Origin: Rhizobium sp. NZLR1
Lineage (GTDB): Bacteria; Pseudomonadota; Alphaproteobacteria; Rhizobiales; Rhizobiaceae
NCBI RefSeq assembly: GCF_017357385.1
Contig: NZ_CP071632.1
Coordinates: forward strand, 3,415,501-3,479,500
Length of the DNA: 64,000 nt
Direction: 5' to 3'
Every line of letters starts with the position of its first letter. Positions within the stretch are counted from its first letter, which is position 1. The notes under the pieces were generated by a model. It was not told the DNA's origin and ran no database searches. It saw only the letters and a list, made by a program, of their open reading frames with translations. The position numbers were made by a program, and so were the translations under genes. This document shows positions 36,782-46,050 of this stretch, piece by piece.

Positions 36782-37666
36782 TTGAAACTCTCGGTGCTCA
36801 TCAATAATTTCAATTATGGTCGCTTCCTGCGCCCATGCATCGATAGCGTTCTGTCGCAGACCTACCCTGACTTCGAAGTGGTGGTGGTCGACGACGGATC
36901 GACCGACGATTCCCGTGAGATTCTTGCCTCCTACGGGGAACGGATTCTGACTATATTGAAGGAAAACGGTGGTCAGGCGTCGAGCTTCAATGCAGGCTTT
37001 GCGGCGGCAAGCGGCGATATCCTCTTTCTCCTGGATGCCGATGATGCGTTCTTGCCCGGTAAACTCGCACGGATTGCCGAGATCTACGATCGCAACGAGA
37101 TCGACTGGTGTTTCGACCGGGTGACGACCGAGGAAAATGACCAGCCTCCTGCAGAGCTTCAAGTGACGCTGTTCGACAAGCGGCACGCGCTTCGCAATGG
37201 CGGCTTCCCTTCGCTTCCGGTTCCGACATCGGGCTTGAGCTTCCGCCGCAGCCTGCTGTCCCAGATATTGCCGATGTCCGTCGCGACCGACGTCGTTCTG
37301 AGCGACAATTATATTAAGTTTGCCGCAGCCTATCTCGGCCGCGGCGCCATCGTCGAAACACCGCTGACGTTTCAGCGCATTCATGCCTCAAACCGCTATA
37401 CGGGCACAAGCAGGGCAAAGACGCTGCGCCCGCGGATCATGATCGCGACAGGGCTGGAACTGGCACGCCGCTACGACGGGCTGCAGGCGCTCGGCAAGAG
37501 CCTGGTGGCCGGCGGCATTGCCGAAACGACATCGCTGCTGAAGCTCCGGAGCGAAGCGCGCAACATGGTGGCGGGCGGTCCGTTCGGCGATGATGCCGCG
37601 ACCGAATTGGCCTTGATGGCGGCGCGCAAGCGTTTGGGAAAGATGCTGCGGAGGGGACAGTCGTGA
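36782..37666 (+). CDS. Family 2 glycosyltransferase of exopolysaccharide synthesis (PssF-like position)
   Basis: The start is a TTG at 36782, seven bases after a full AGGAGG site, giving 294 residues that open KLSVLINNFNYGRFLRPC, as in other GT2 enzymes. A GTG at 36755 that overlaps the previous stop is the alternative; starts further upstream lie inside the preceding gene. DDGSTDDS, GGQASSFNAGF and FLLDADDAFLPG define the catalytic domain. The stop overlaps the GTG start of the next gene. By order it lies where pssF is expected, next to pssC-D-E. Confidence 0.87.
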   Translation: MKLSVLINNFNYGRFLRPCIDSVLSQTYPDFEVVVVDDGSTDDSREILASYGERILTILKENGGQASSFNAGFAAASGDILFLLDADDAFLPGKLARIAEIYDRNEIDWCFDRVTTEENDQPPAELQVTLFDKRHALRNGGFPSLPVPTSGLSFRRSLLSQILPMSVATDVVLSDNYIKFAAAYLGRGAIVETPLTFQRIHASNRYTGTSRAKTLRPRIMIATGLELARRYDGLQALGKSLVAGGIAETTSLLKLRSEARNMVAGGPFGDDAATELALMAARKRLGKMLRRGQS

Positions 37667-38643
37667 ACCAGCAAGAAACTTTCCCGCATTCAGCAGCCGG
37701 TACCGACGTCGGCGCAGCGCCGTTGAAGATCGCCGTCGGCGTGCTGACCTATCGGCGTCTGGACGGGATCGCCAAGCTGCTTGACGTCATGACGCGCCAG
37801 ATCAGGCACCCCGTCCGCCCCTATCATCTCACCATGGTGATCGTGGATAATGATGCGGCCGGCAGCGCCAAGGCAACGGTGGAGAGCTTCGGCCAGACAG
37901 GCGCCTACGACCTGATCTACGTCGTCGAGCAAAACCAGGGCATCCCCTTTGCCCGCAACCGCGCGCTGGATTCGGCACCTCCGGGCACAGACCTCTTCTG
38001 CTTTCTCGACGATGACGAATGGCCGGTCGACGGCTGGCTGGACGCTATGCTGGAGACTCGCCAGAAAAGCCGCGCCGATTGCGTCTACGGCCCCGTCCAG
38101 CCGGTCTATCCGGAAAACCCACCGGAATATTTCATCAAGGCCAGGGTATTCGAGCGCAAGAAGAACGTGGACGGCCAGCGTATCGGTTATGCGGCTTCGA
38201 ATAACGTCATGTTCGACTATCCCCTGATCCGCTCGTGGAATCTTCGTTTTGAGGAGAAAATGCGCTTCACCGGCGGCACGGACTATCTTTTCTTCAATCA
38301 GGCCATCCGCCGCGGCATGCAGGTTTTCTGGGCTGACAAGGCCCTTGTCTATGACATCATTCCGGCAAACCGAATGACCTGGAAATGGGTGTTGCAAAGA
38401 CAGTACCGGCTGGGCAATACCTTCGCAGTCAGCGAGGTTCTGCATGGCAACCTCAAGCGCCGGATTTATCGCGCCGCCTATGGCGCCACGAGAGTCGTGC
38501 TTGGACTGGTCATGCTGCCGGCGATCTTGATTTCACCCTACTGGGGTATGCGGGCTCTCACGCATATCCTGCGCGGCGCCGGCATGGTTAACGGGATTCT
38601 CGGACATGCCTATCAGGAATACAAGCCCAATGCCGCCCTCTGA
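37663..38643 (+). CDS. pssC: Family 2 glycosyltransferase PssC-like (glucuronosyl step)
   Basis: The GTG start at 37663 overlaps the previous stop and gives 326 residues. The GT-A features are IAVGVLTYRRLDGIAKLL near 18, DNDAAGSA, GIPFARNRAL and FLDDDEWPVDGW, and GGTDYLFFNQA in the second half; a C-terminal hydrophobic part (LGLVMLPAILISPYWG) anchors it. In R. leguminosarum PssC adds the second glucuronic acid after PssD/PssE add the first; gene order here (pssC, pssD, pssE) is the same. Confidence 0.87.
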   Translation: MNQQETFPHSAAGTDVGAAPLKIAVGVLTYRRLDGIAKLLDVMTRQIRHPVRPYHLTMVIVDNDAAGSAKATVESFGQTGAYDLIYVVEQNQGIPFARNRALDSAPPGTDLFCFLDDDEWPVDGWLDAMLETRQKSRADCVYGPVQPVYPENPPEYFIKARVFERKKNVDGQRIGYAASNNVMFDYPLIRSWNLRFEEKMRFTGGTDYLFFNQAIRRGMQVFWADKALVYDIIPANRMTWKWVLQRQYRLGNTFAVSEVLHGNLKRRIYRAAYGATRVVLGLVMLPAILISPYWGMRALTHILRGAGMVNGILGHAYQEYKPNAAL

Positions 38644-38852
38644 TATTGTTTGCGCAAACGCCCTTGGAGAATTTCTGGCCCTTACTATGTTTCAGCCAAA
38701 AGCATCATGCGTAACGGCGTCGATGAACTTCATGGATTCAACCAACCGGGCCAAGAATGGTAGACTTTCACTGAATTACTCTGACACAACTGCTGTTCGA
38801 ACCGAACGGTTTTTCGCTCTTGTCGTCGGTCAAATATAGGGGATGCCTGTCT

Positions 38853-39311
38853 ATGACTGAGAAAAAATTGAAGGTTCTCGCTGCCTCCTCGGGAGGCGGC
38901 CACTGGGAGCAGATGATGGCCATGCGGAGCGCTTTCGAGGGCTGCGATATCGTCTTTGCAACGACCATCCCAGGGCTGCTTGCCAAATACGACATTCGCG
39001 ACGGCCTGGTCCTTCCCGATTGCAGCCGCGACTCGATTACCATGTCGATCCGGTGCTTTTTCAGCGCCTTCGCCATCGTTATCAAACACAAGCCCGACGT
39101 CGTCATCTCCACAGGTGCGGCGCCCGGCCTTTTTTGCCTGCTTGCCGGCAAACTGACGGGCAAGCGGACGATCTGGATCGATAGTGTCGCCAATGTCGAG
39201 AAGCTCTCCCTATCGGGAAAATTGGCTGGCCGTATCGCGTCGCTCTGGCTCACGCAATGGCAACATTTGTCGCGGCCGGATGGCCCCCACTACGCAGGAG
39301 CTGTCCTTTGA
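38853..39311 (+). CDS. pssD: Glucuronosyltransferase subunit PssD (Alg14-like)
   Basis: The 152-residue protein is the Alg14-like membrane-anchoring half of a split glycosyltransferase: KVLAASSGGGHWEQMMAM near the start and a hydrophobic segment ISTGAAPGLFCLLAGKL near 87. PssD and PssE together transfer glucuronic acid from UDP-glucuronate onto the lipid-linked glucose. A gap of 209 bases before it may contain its own promoter. The stop overlaps the TTG start of pssE. Confidence 0.92.
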   Translation: MTEKKLKVLAASSGGGHWEQMMAMRSAFEGCDIVFATTIPGLLAKYDIRDGLVLPDCSRDSITMSIRCFFSAFAIVIKHKPDVVISTGAAPGLFCLLAGKLTGKRTIWIDSVANVEKLSLSGKLAGRIASLWLTQWQHLSRPDGPHYAGAVL

Positions 39312-39784
39312 TCCTTGTCACCGTCGGAACGCAGCTGCCGTTTGATCGCCTCGTCAAGGCAGTCGACACCTTCGCGAAAGAACTTTCCAAGCCGGTTCTG
39401 GCGCAAATCGGCAAGGGCACCTACACGCCACAGAATATGAAATGGATCAAGAATATCGAGCCCGCGGACTTCGATAGGGTCTTTTTCGATGCAAGCGTTA
39501 TCGTCTCGCATGCGGGAATTGGCACGGTGCTGACCGCAAAACGTTTTGGAAAACCGATCATTCTCGTTCCCCGGCAGGCGTCGCTTGGCGAGCATCGAAA
39601 CGATCATCAGCTTGCCACGGTAGGCCAGCTCGCCGGCCGACCGGGCATCTATGTCGCGCATACCGACGAGGATCTCAAAAACTATCTTCTCGACGATCTG
39701 GACAGCCCGTCTCACGAGGACCCGTCAGAGGTTGGACGGGCTTCGCTGGTCACCTACCTTAAAGGCTATCTGGCGACAGTCTGA
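39308..39784 (+). CDS. pssE: Glucuronosyltransferase catalytic subunit PssE (Alg13-like)
   Basis: The 158-residue product starts at TTG 39308, overlapping the pssD stop and seven bases after AGGAG. It has the Alg13/GT28 C-terminal fold: LVTVGTQLPFDRLVKAVD at the start, VIVSHAGIGTVLTAKRFGKP near 80 and LVPRQASLGEHRNDHQ near 100, which form the UDP-sugar site. It works only with PssD. A start at 39257 would lie within pssD. Confidence 0.92.
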   Translation: MILVTVGTQLPFDRLVKAVDTFAKELSKPVLAQIGKGTYTPQNMKWIKNIEPADFDRVFFDASVIVSHAGIGTVLTAKRFGKPIILVPRQASLGEHRNDHQLATVGQLAGRPGIYVAHTDEDLKNYLLDDLDSPSHEDPSEVGRASLVTYLKGYLATV

Positions 39785-39805
39785 CCCCAAGCCCCCCCGC
39801 GGACC

Positions 39806-39912
39806 CTAGAGCATGTCTCGCAAAAGTGTGCCGCGGTTTTGCGATAAAGACATGCGTAAAAACAAAGACCTAAAGCGTGACAAGCGAATCTGAAAGATCG
39901 CGACACGCTTTA
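39806..39912. repeat. RIME1-like intergenic mosaic repeat (about 107 bases)
   Basis: The element consists of two palindromes: GCATGTCT with CGCAAAA pairing with TTTTGCG and AGACATGC, and then TAAAGCGTG pairing with CACGCTTTA at the end. The length and the twin-palindrome layout fit the roughly 108-base RIME1 elements scattered between genes in Rhizobium, Agrobacterium and Sinorhizobium. It lies after pssE, between convergent genes, and may also end transcription. Confidence 0.8.
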
Positions 39913-39930
39913 TCGGCAAGGCAGGAATCT

Positions 39931-40626
39931 TCAGTCTTTGCAGTTGCCGCCGGCGATATGTTTGACAAGTTCCGGCACGATGATTTTGGAAGCAATGTCG
40001 GGCAGCGGATGGGCACCATCAGGAATCGCTGCGGCCAGATCCCCCGATGTCAGACGCTGCCAGTTGGGCCGGTGGTCGACAAACTCCAGACCTCGTTTCT
40101 GGGCCTCCGCCTCATGGGCCGAGATGTAGCTGCCGACAAAGGGGCGGATAAGGCCACGCAGTCCCGAAAACGGATTCATCGCCATGACGATGATCCGCGC
40201 GTGCGGCAGGCGCAGCCGAATCTGGTCGAGGATATCGCCGATATCCTTTCGGCTTTGCGCAAGCGACACAAACCGCTGCAATGCCGCATCGTTGGCGTAA
40301 AGCTCGATCAGCACGATATCCGGCTGCTCGGCAATAACGCGATCGATCTGGGTGAGAGCCCATAGCGACGTCTCGCCACTCTTTGCGACGCTCTCGACCG
40401 TCACCGGCCTTTGCAGGCAGGCTGCAAGCGCCGTCTCGAGAGACGATTGCCACCCCCCGCGGGCCGTCAAAGATGTTCCGAAGGCTACTATTTTCATCGG
40501 CGGGGAATTTTCGGCATAACCGCTTTCGGGCGCTGAGAGCATAACCAGACACGCCGAAAGCAGAAGCCATCCATAGACCGATCGTCTCTCAGTTGGCACC
40601 GTGCTCCAAAGCCGCAAACGTATCAT
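39931..40626 (-). CDS. Exported SGNH-family hydrolase (esterase)
   Basis: From ATG 40626 the product has 231 residues with an N-terminal hydrophobic export signal (YGWLLLSACLVMLSA). The SGNH blocks are visible: IVAFGTSLTARGGW with the catalytic Ser, LIELYANDAA for block III and DGAHPLPDIA with the Asp/His pair. Family members are TesA-like lysophospholipases and carbohydrate acetyl esterases. Its position between pssE and prsE suggests it may remove acetyl groups from exopolysaccharide, but this is inference. Confidence 0.83.
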   Translation of the reverse strand: MIRLRLWSTVPTERRSVYGWLLLSACLVMLSAPESGYAENSPPMKIVAFGTSLTARGGWQSSLETALAACLQRPVTVESVAKSGETSLWALTQIDRVIAEQPDIVLIELYANDAALQRFVSLAQSRKDIGDILDQIRLRLPHARIIVMAMNPFSGLRGLIRPFVGSYISAHEAEAQKRGLEFVDHRPNWQRLTSGDLAAAIPDGAHPLPDIASKIIVPELVKHIAGGNCKD

Positions 40627-40811
40627 GGAGAAACCATATCTCGGCGGAGCCCAGAGGTCACGCGTCCTTCCTTGAACCAAGCGGCAGCAGGATTACAAGT
40701 TTCTGAAGTCGACCACTCATGCCGGGTTTGACGCGGCTATGGCCTCATGCGGCCTCGCTGATCGGAAATGCCATATGTCAGGACCCTCGCAACGACGCGG
40801 TCCAAGCGCCA

Positions 40812-42119
40812 TCACTCCTCACGAAATACGTGCTGCATCTGATCGGTCAGCGGCTTCGTCAGATAGGAGATGACGTTCCTGTCGGCGATCTTGATAAAGA
40901 CTTCGGCCGGCATGCCGGGATAGAGCTTTATCGACTTCAGCTTCGCGATGCTTGCAGCCTCCGGCTTGACGCGAAGGGGATAATAGCTGATGCCCGTCCG
41001 CTCATCCTTGACGATATCAGGTGCAATCGAGGTGATCTCGCCGCGCACATCAGGCGTCGTGCGCTGATCAAAGGCGCTGAAACGCACATCGACGGACTGG
41101 CCGACGTGAACCTGGTCGATATCGCGAGTGGCGACTTTCGCCTGAACCGTCAGATCGTCATTTTCGGGAACGACGAGCATCAGCGTCTCACCAGGATTGA
41201 CGACGCCATTGACCGTGTGAACAGAGAGTTCGTGAACGCGCCCACTGAGCGGCGCGGTAATGTCGAGACGGCGGAGTTGATCGACAGCGGTTCCGCGGCG
41301 CTCTTCATTCTCGGCGATCTTCGCCTCAACGTCGGTCAGTTCTTTCGCGATCTCCGAACGACGATCCTCGTCCAGCTGGATTGACTGGCGATCGATCTCG
41401 ATTGCCTTGCCTTCGGCCTCCGCCTTTGCGGCGATTTCCTGGCCGCTGTTACCCTTGAGTTCGGCGCGGGCGCGCTTGAGCGCATTCAAACGCTGGAGCG
41501 TAACCAGCCCCTTCTTGTAGAGCGTATCGACGCCCTCGAGCTCCTGTTCGATCAGGCCTAGGGAATCATTGGTGGCGTCGATCTGAACGACCAAGCCCTT
41601 GATCTGCTCGGCCAGCTGATCCTTGCGCGACGCCAACTGGCTCTTCATGCCGATCAGCGCCGATCTGCGGCTATCGAACAACTTCGTCTCGCCGTCGAGC
41701 AGATCCCGCGCGGCGGTGCTGGATGTCAGATCACTGATGTTTTCCTCGACATCGAATGACTCGGCGTCGATCCGTTCGGCCTTCAGTCGGGCACGGCGCG
41801 CATAAAGCTGAGCGAGCGTGCTCTCGACGATCGAAAGCTGTGCTTTTGTCGTCGTGCCATCGAGCTGTATCAACACCTGTCCAGCCGTCACATGGTCATT
41901 TTCGGAAACCAGCAGTTTCGAGACGATACCACCGATCAGGTGCTGGACCTTCTTGACATCACCATTGACGACGACCACGCCTTCGCCGATGACGGCGCTC
42001 GAAAGTTCCGTCGTTGCTGCCCAACCGCCAATGCCGCAAACGAGAGCTAGCGACAACACGCCGACAATGGCGACATGACGATTGAGGGAACGTTTGGATT
42101 CGCTGATAATCTTGTTCAA
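40812..42119 (-). CDS. prsE: Type I secretion membrane-fusion protein PrsE (HlyD family)
   Basis: The 435-residue protein has one N-terminal membrane helix (about 15-35), paired biotinyl-lipoyl-like segments around GGIVSKLLVSENDHVTAGQVL and ITAPLSGRVHELSV, and a long coiled coil (about 95-285) between them. It links the PrsD ABC transporter to an outer-membrane channel. In R. leguminosarum PrsD/PrsE secrete the glycanases PlyA/PlyB and Rap proteins, and the gene lies next to genes for both kinds here. Confidence 0.93.
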   Translation of the reverse strand: MNKIISESKRSLNRHVAIVGVLSLALVCGIGGWAATTELSSAVIGEGVVVVNGDVKKVQHLIGGIVSKLLVSENDHVTAGQVLIQLDGTTTKAQLSIVESTLAQLYARRARLKAERIDAESFDVEENISDLTSSTAARDLLDGETKLFDSRRSALIGMKSQLASRKDQLAEQIKGLVVQIDATNDSLGLIEQELEGVDTLYKKGLVTLQRLNALKRARAELKGNSGQEIAAKAEAEGKAIEIDRQSIQLDEDRRSEIAKELTDVEAKIAENEERRGTAVDQLRRLDITAPLSGRVHELSVHTVNGVVNPGETLMLVVPENDDLTVQAKVATRDIDQVHVGQSVDVRFSAFDQRTTPDVRGEITSIAPDIVKDERTGISYYPLRVKPEAASIAKLKSIKLYPGMPAEVFIKIADRNVISYLTKPLTDQMQHVFREE

Positions 42120-42134
42120 AATTTTCCCTCCGGC

Positions 42135-43921
42135 CTATTCGGCCGCATTCATGCCGTCGACCACGACTTTGAGCTGAGCCACACGCTCGGCAATCGGTGT
42201 ACGCGCTGCTTCAATCGGTGTGCGCGCTGCTTCCGGTCGGCTGACCCGTGCCAGAACTTCCTCCTTGGGACCGAATGCGATCATCCGGCCGTCCTGCATC
42301 ATCAACACGAAGTCGCACACGGCCAGAACGCCGGATCGATGTGCGATGACAACGACGATGCCGCCGCGTGCGCGCACGCTCATGATCGCGGCACTCAGTG
42401 CCCGTTCGCCTTCTTCATCGAGATTGGAGTTCGGTTCGTCGAGCACGACGAGGAAGGGGTCCGCGTAAAGCGCTCTTGCCAGTGCGATACGCTGTCTCTG
42501 GCCGGCCGAAAGCGCTGCCCCCCTTCACCGATTTCGGTTTCGTAACCATTCGGCAGACGAAGAATGAGATCGTGAACACGCGCCGCCCTCGCCGCGGCAA
42601 CCACGGTCTCAGGCGACATATCCTTCGCGAAACGGCAGATATTCTGCGCGACGGTCCCCGAGAACAGTTCGACGTCCTGCGGCAGATAACCAATGTGCCG
42701 GCCAAGCGCGTCACCATCCCACTGGTCGAGTGCTGCGCCATCGAGGCGGATGGATCCCCTGGCGGTCGGCCAGATGCCCATCATCGCCCGCGCCAAAGAT
42801 GACTTGCCCGAGGCGCTGAAACCGATAACCCCAAGTGCGCTTCCTGCTCTCAGCCCGAAGCTGACATCGGAAATCACCAAGCGTTGGCCAGCCGGCGGCC
42901 CGCTTGCCAGTCCCTCCACCGTAACCTGCTTGGAAGGCGCCGCAAGCGCGAGGGGGGCTGGAATTTCCGGAATGGTTTTCAGCAGGTTCGCAAGCCGCCC
43001 CCAGCTTTGCTGGGCGGAAACGAACCCGCGCCAATTTCCGATCGCTGCTTCCACAGGAGCCAGCGCGCGAGATGTCAGAATGGAGCCCGCGATGATGATG
43101 CCTGAAGAGGCCTGTCCTTGAATGACCAGGATCGCGCCGGTCGCAAGCGTTCCCGATTGCAAGGCGATACGGAAAATCTTCGAAAGGGTCGCATATCCGT
43201 TGCCGACATCCGATGCTTGCCGGTTGATGCCCCGGTATTCCCCGTTCTTGCGTTCCCAGATTTCAGCCATGGTGCCCGCCATGCCCATTGCGTGAATGAC
43301 CTCGGAATTGCGGATCGAGGTCTGCGCAAACGCATTTCGCATATTGGCGGCGTCGGACTGCCGTTTTGAAACCGTACGCGTTCCCTGGTTGGTCAAGAAC
43401 GTCAAGATGGCCAGAACCAGAGATCCACCAATCGCGATATATCCGATCGCTGGATGAAACAGGAAGCAGATGACGATATAGAAGGGAAGCCAGGGCAGAT
43501 CGAACATCGCCGTCGGGCCCATGCCGGACAGGAAGGTTCTGATCTGGTCGAAGTCGCGCAACGGCTGAAGCCCGTCCCCGCCGATTTTGACCTTCAACGG
43601 CGCCTTGATGAGCGCCCGGAACACACGTCCATTCATCATCTCGTCGAGCGCACCGGCAACACGCACGAGCATTCTGCTTCTGAGAACTTCGAACGCTCCC
43701 TGGAAGGCGTAAAGAGTTAACGCAAGTATTGCCAAGGCAGTCAGCGTCGGTATGCTTTTGCTTGGGATGACTCTGTCATACACCTCAAGCATAAAAAATG
43801 AACTTGTAAGATAAAGGATATTGATAAGCGCGCTAGCTATGCCAATGAAGATAAGCCCCCCTTTGCACTTCCGTAAAGCTTGGGATGGCTCGCTGACATC
43901 GGTTGCCGAACTCTGAAACAC
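42135..43921 (-). pseudogene. prsD: Type I secretion ABC transporter PrsD, frame broken by one base
   Basis: PrsD is the inner-membrane ABC transporter that drives PrsE-linked protein export. The first frame (43921 down to about 42524) holds the membrane domain and Walker A GFSASGKSSL. At the six-C run 42518-42523 (six G on the coding strand) the correct reading moves to another frame, which continues AALSAGQRQRIALARALYAD, then LDEPNSNLDEEG (Walker B), to the stop at 42135. One extra base would give 595 residues, the normal length. Unmended, the product ends at 42395 without signature or Walker B. It may be a sequencing error, a real null, or a slippery G-run. Confidence 0.9.
42191..42232 (-). 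repeat. 21-base tandem duplication in the end of prsD
   Basis: Units 42191-42211 and 42212-42232 differ at one base and encode two copies of a seven-residue segment (TPIEAAR-like) near the C-terminus of PrsD. The duplication is in frame and outside the ATPase core, so it should be harmless. Confidence 0.85.
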
Positions 43922-44424
43922 GAAATATTCCTCTCATACCGCATGGCACACAACCCCAAAAGGCGAGCGTGCACTGCAGCTACGGGTCCATCAAAACCCG
44001 ATCAATGACATGACTGCCTTTGGACCCTCGGCACCGGTGCCAAATTCCGCTTGCAAGTCCACAGCCTATTATATGAATCCCACCGAAAAGTGACCAACAA
44101 AAAAACCAATTGATAGCGCGTGATTTCAGGGGTTCTACGTTAAAGCTACGCTAAATATACCGGCCTAAGCAAGTGAAAATCGCAAACCGCCCAATTACGG
44201 CTCAAAGCGATGACCGTGTCGCGCGCCATAAACACGATGCTTACTGTTGTATTAACTATAAATTTAAACTATAGTTCGCTCTGCTTATGAACGGCTGAAA
44301 TATTTTTCCAGCGTTCCTTTAGTCCATTCCGATAGCCGGCAGCAATTCATGATCGAACGTTGAAGCCGGAAAACGTCAGTCGGACGATGACAACCGTCCG
44401 ACGCTCTCTCAGCGTTGGCCTGCC
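43922..44424. promoter_or_regulatory. Intergenic region upstream of prsD
   Basis: This 503-base stretch carries the prsDE promoter (minus). The sequence near 44230-44290 is A/T-rich. Near its right end, GTCGGACG-(8)-CGTCCGAC at 44379-44402, followed on minus by a short T-run, is the probable terminator of the glycanase gene. No gene was seen. Confidence 0.5.
44371..44402 (-). terminator. Probable terminator of the plyA-like gene
   Basis: An exact 8-base stem with an 8-base loop (arms 44379-44386 and 44395-44402) starts 22 bases past the stop codon and is followed on the minus strand by TGACGTTTTCC. Confidence 0.6.
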
Positions 44425-46050
44425 TCAGATCAGCAGGTGCGCGGCTTGGCTGGAATGGAATGCATCGACATTGATGGACACACCGAGCGAGTCCGTGTCG
44501 ATGTGCGAAGCGCCGTCAGAAATTTTGTACTGGAAGGTTTCGCTGACGTTGCCGCTGAGGCCGGCGAGTTTCGTCACGTCTACTGTATAGGTATAGTCGC
44601 CATCGCTCTCGAGATGGATGACCCCATATTTCCCGGTCAGCGTCAGGCCATGCTTATCTACTGCGCTGTCACCGAAGCGGCGGAGCAGCACGATTCCGTT
44701 AAGAGCATTGTCGTTATCAAGAAGATTGCCGTGATAAGCGCTGCCAGTATCGGTCGAAATCTTCAAGTTGTCATGGACTGCGACAATTTTCGGCGCGGCG
44801 ACTGCAGGTACGGTCGCGACCGTCGTTTCCGTCGCAGGCGCCGGGGTGCTATGTTGCGGCGGCGCGGCCACTTCCGCAGGGTGATCGACCACCGGTTCAG
44901 CAGGCGCCTGCTCGTGGTTCGACGACGTACCACCATCCGTGCTGCCGGCGGCGCTGTCGACCTCGGCCTGTGCTTGCTCGAACGTCTTGTTCTCACCAAC
45001 AAAGAACGTGTTTTGCGCGGCGATTGCGGCCGGCATCGTCAGCGTCAATACGTCGCTATCTATAATATTATCATGGAAGGAGCCCGACGCAGGCCGGTCG
45101 ACCTTAAGTGCCGCGGAGGACAGATCGTCAAAAACGTTGTCATGAACATCGATATTCTCGCGAATATAGACGGGGTTGCCGGCGGCGCTGACCAGAACCC
45201 CATAAACCCCGCCATGGATATAATTTCCGCTGATGTCATAGTTTTTCGCATCGCCCTGATCGCCAAGGCCGATGCCATAGGACCAACTGTAGCCGCCATA
45301 TCCCGAGATGTTGTTATCGTGGATGGCTATATTGGTGCCCGCCTGAGCACTCAAGCCGAAGCCGCCGCCGATGAGCGTGTTGCCCTCGACCAGGGCATCC
45401 TGAGCTCGGATCAGCACCAGGACACCTTTGGCGCTGTTGGTTTGCGTCTGCTCCAGATGATTGTCCTTGACGAGAATGTTGCTGCTGTCGTTGAGCTGAA
45501 TGGCGTCTGCCGCGCTTCCCTGGGCGTTGGTGACGGTGTTGTTGATCAAGGTGACGCCGTTGACCTTCTCCATCCAAATCCCATCGGAATGGACACCGGT
45601 CAGCGTGCTGTTCTCGATGGTGATGTTCTGGCTGCTTTGGAAACTGACGGATCCGGGCTTTCCGGCAAGGCCCGTATTCGTCACCTCGACGTTCCGCACG
45701 ACCCAGTTGGACACGTTCCCTGCATATATCGCGTTCGCCCCAGTATCGGCGATCTTGATATTCTCGATAACGATATTCGAGGCCTTGGAACCATGGATGC
45801 CATCATTGCTGCTGTGAATGACCGGTGCGTCGCCAAGACCGTAGCTGCCAATCGTGATCGGAGCCGTGACGCTTCCGGAGTATTTCAAATCGAATTGTTC
45901 ATTGAACACGCTTCCGGCAGCAAGCAGCACGCTGTCGCCGGGGTTCAGCCTCAGTGACTCGACGGCGGACAATGTCGCGAAAGCCGAATTCTCCGTGGTT
46001 CCGCTATTGTGGTCGGATCCTGTCGCTGAATTCACGTAGTAGACGGTCAT
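44425..46050 (-). CDS. plyA: Secreted right-handed beta-helix protein with Ra/cadherin-like C-terminus (PlyA-like)
   Basis: The 541-residue protein lacks a Sec signal and starts MTVYYVNSATGSDHNSG. Residues about 20-330 are parallel beta-helix repeats, as in pectate-lyase-like enzymes (NITIENSTLTGVHSDGIWME and similar). A Pro/Ala-rich linker (about 365-410) leads to a C-terminal cadherin-like domain (KYGVIHLESDGDYTYTVDV, ETFQYKISDG). R. leguminosarum PlyA, a glycanase that cleaves exopolysaccharide and leaves by PrsDE, has this layout and lies next to prsDE. The plyA name rests on layout and position; activity is not proven. Confidence 0.8.
   Translation of the reverse strand: MTVYYVNSATGSDHNSGTTENSAFATLSAVESLRLNPGDSVLLAAGSVFNEQFDLKYSGSVTAPITIGSYGLGDAPVIHSSNDGIHGSKASNIVIENIKIADTGANAIYAGNVSNWVVRNVEVTNTGLAGKPGSVSFQSSQNITIENSTLTGVHSDGIWMEKVNGVTLINNTVTNAQGSAADAIQLNDSSNILVKDNHLEQTQTNSAKGVLVLIRAQDALVEGNTLIGGGFGLSAQAGTNIAIHDNNISGYGGYSWSYGIGLGDQGDAKNYDISGNYIHGGVYGVLVSAAGNPVYIRENIDVHDNVFDDLSSAALKVDRPASGSFHDNIIDSDVLTLTMPAAIAAQNTFFVGENKTFEQAQAEVDSAAGSTDGGTSSNHEQAPAEPVVDHPAEVAAPPQHSTPAPATETTVATVPAVAAPKIVAVHDNLKISTDTGSAYHGNLLDNDNALNGIVLLRRFGDSAVDKHGLTLTGKYGVIHLESDGDYTYTVDVTKLAGLSGNVSETFQYKISDGASHIDTDSLGVSINVDAFHSSQAAHLLI

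Noticed and set aside
44437..45957. 506-codon open frame on plus
   Set aside because: Antisense shadow of the beta-helix glycanase gene; low-complexity translation without motifs.
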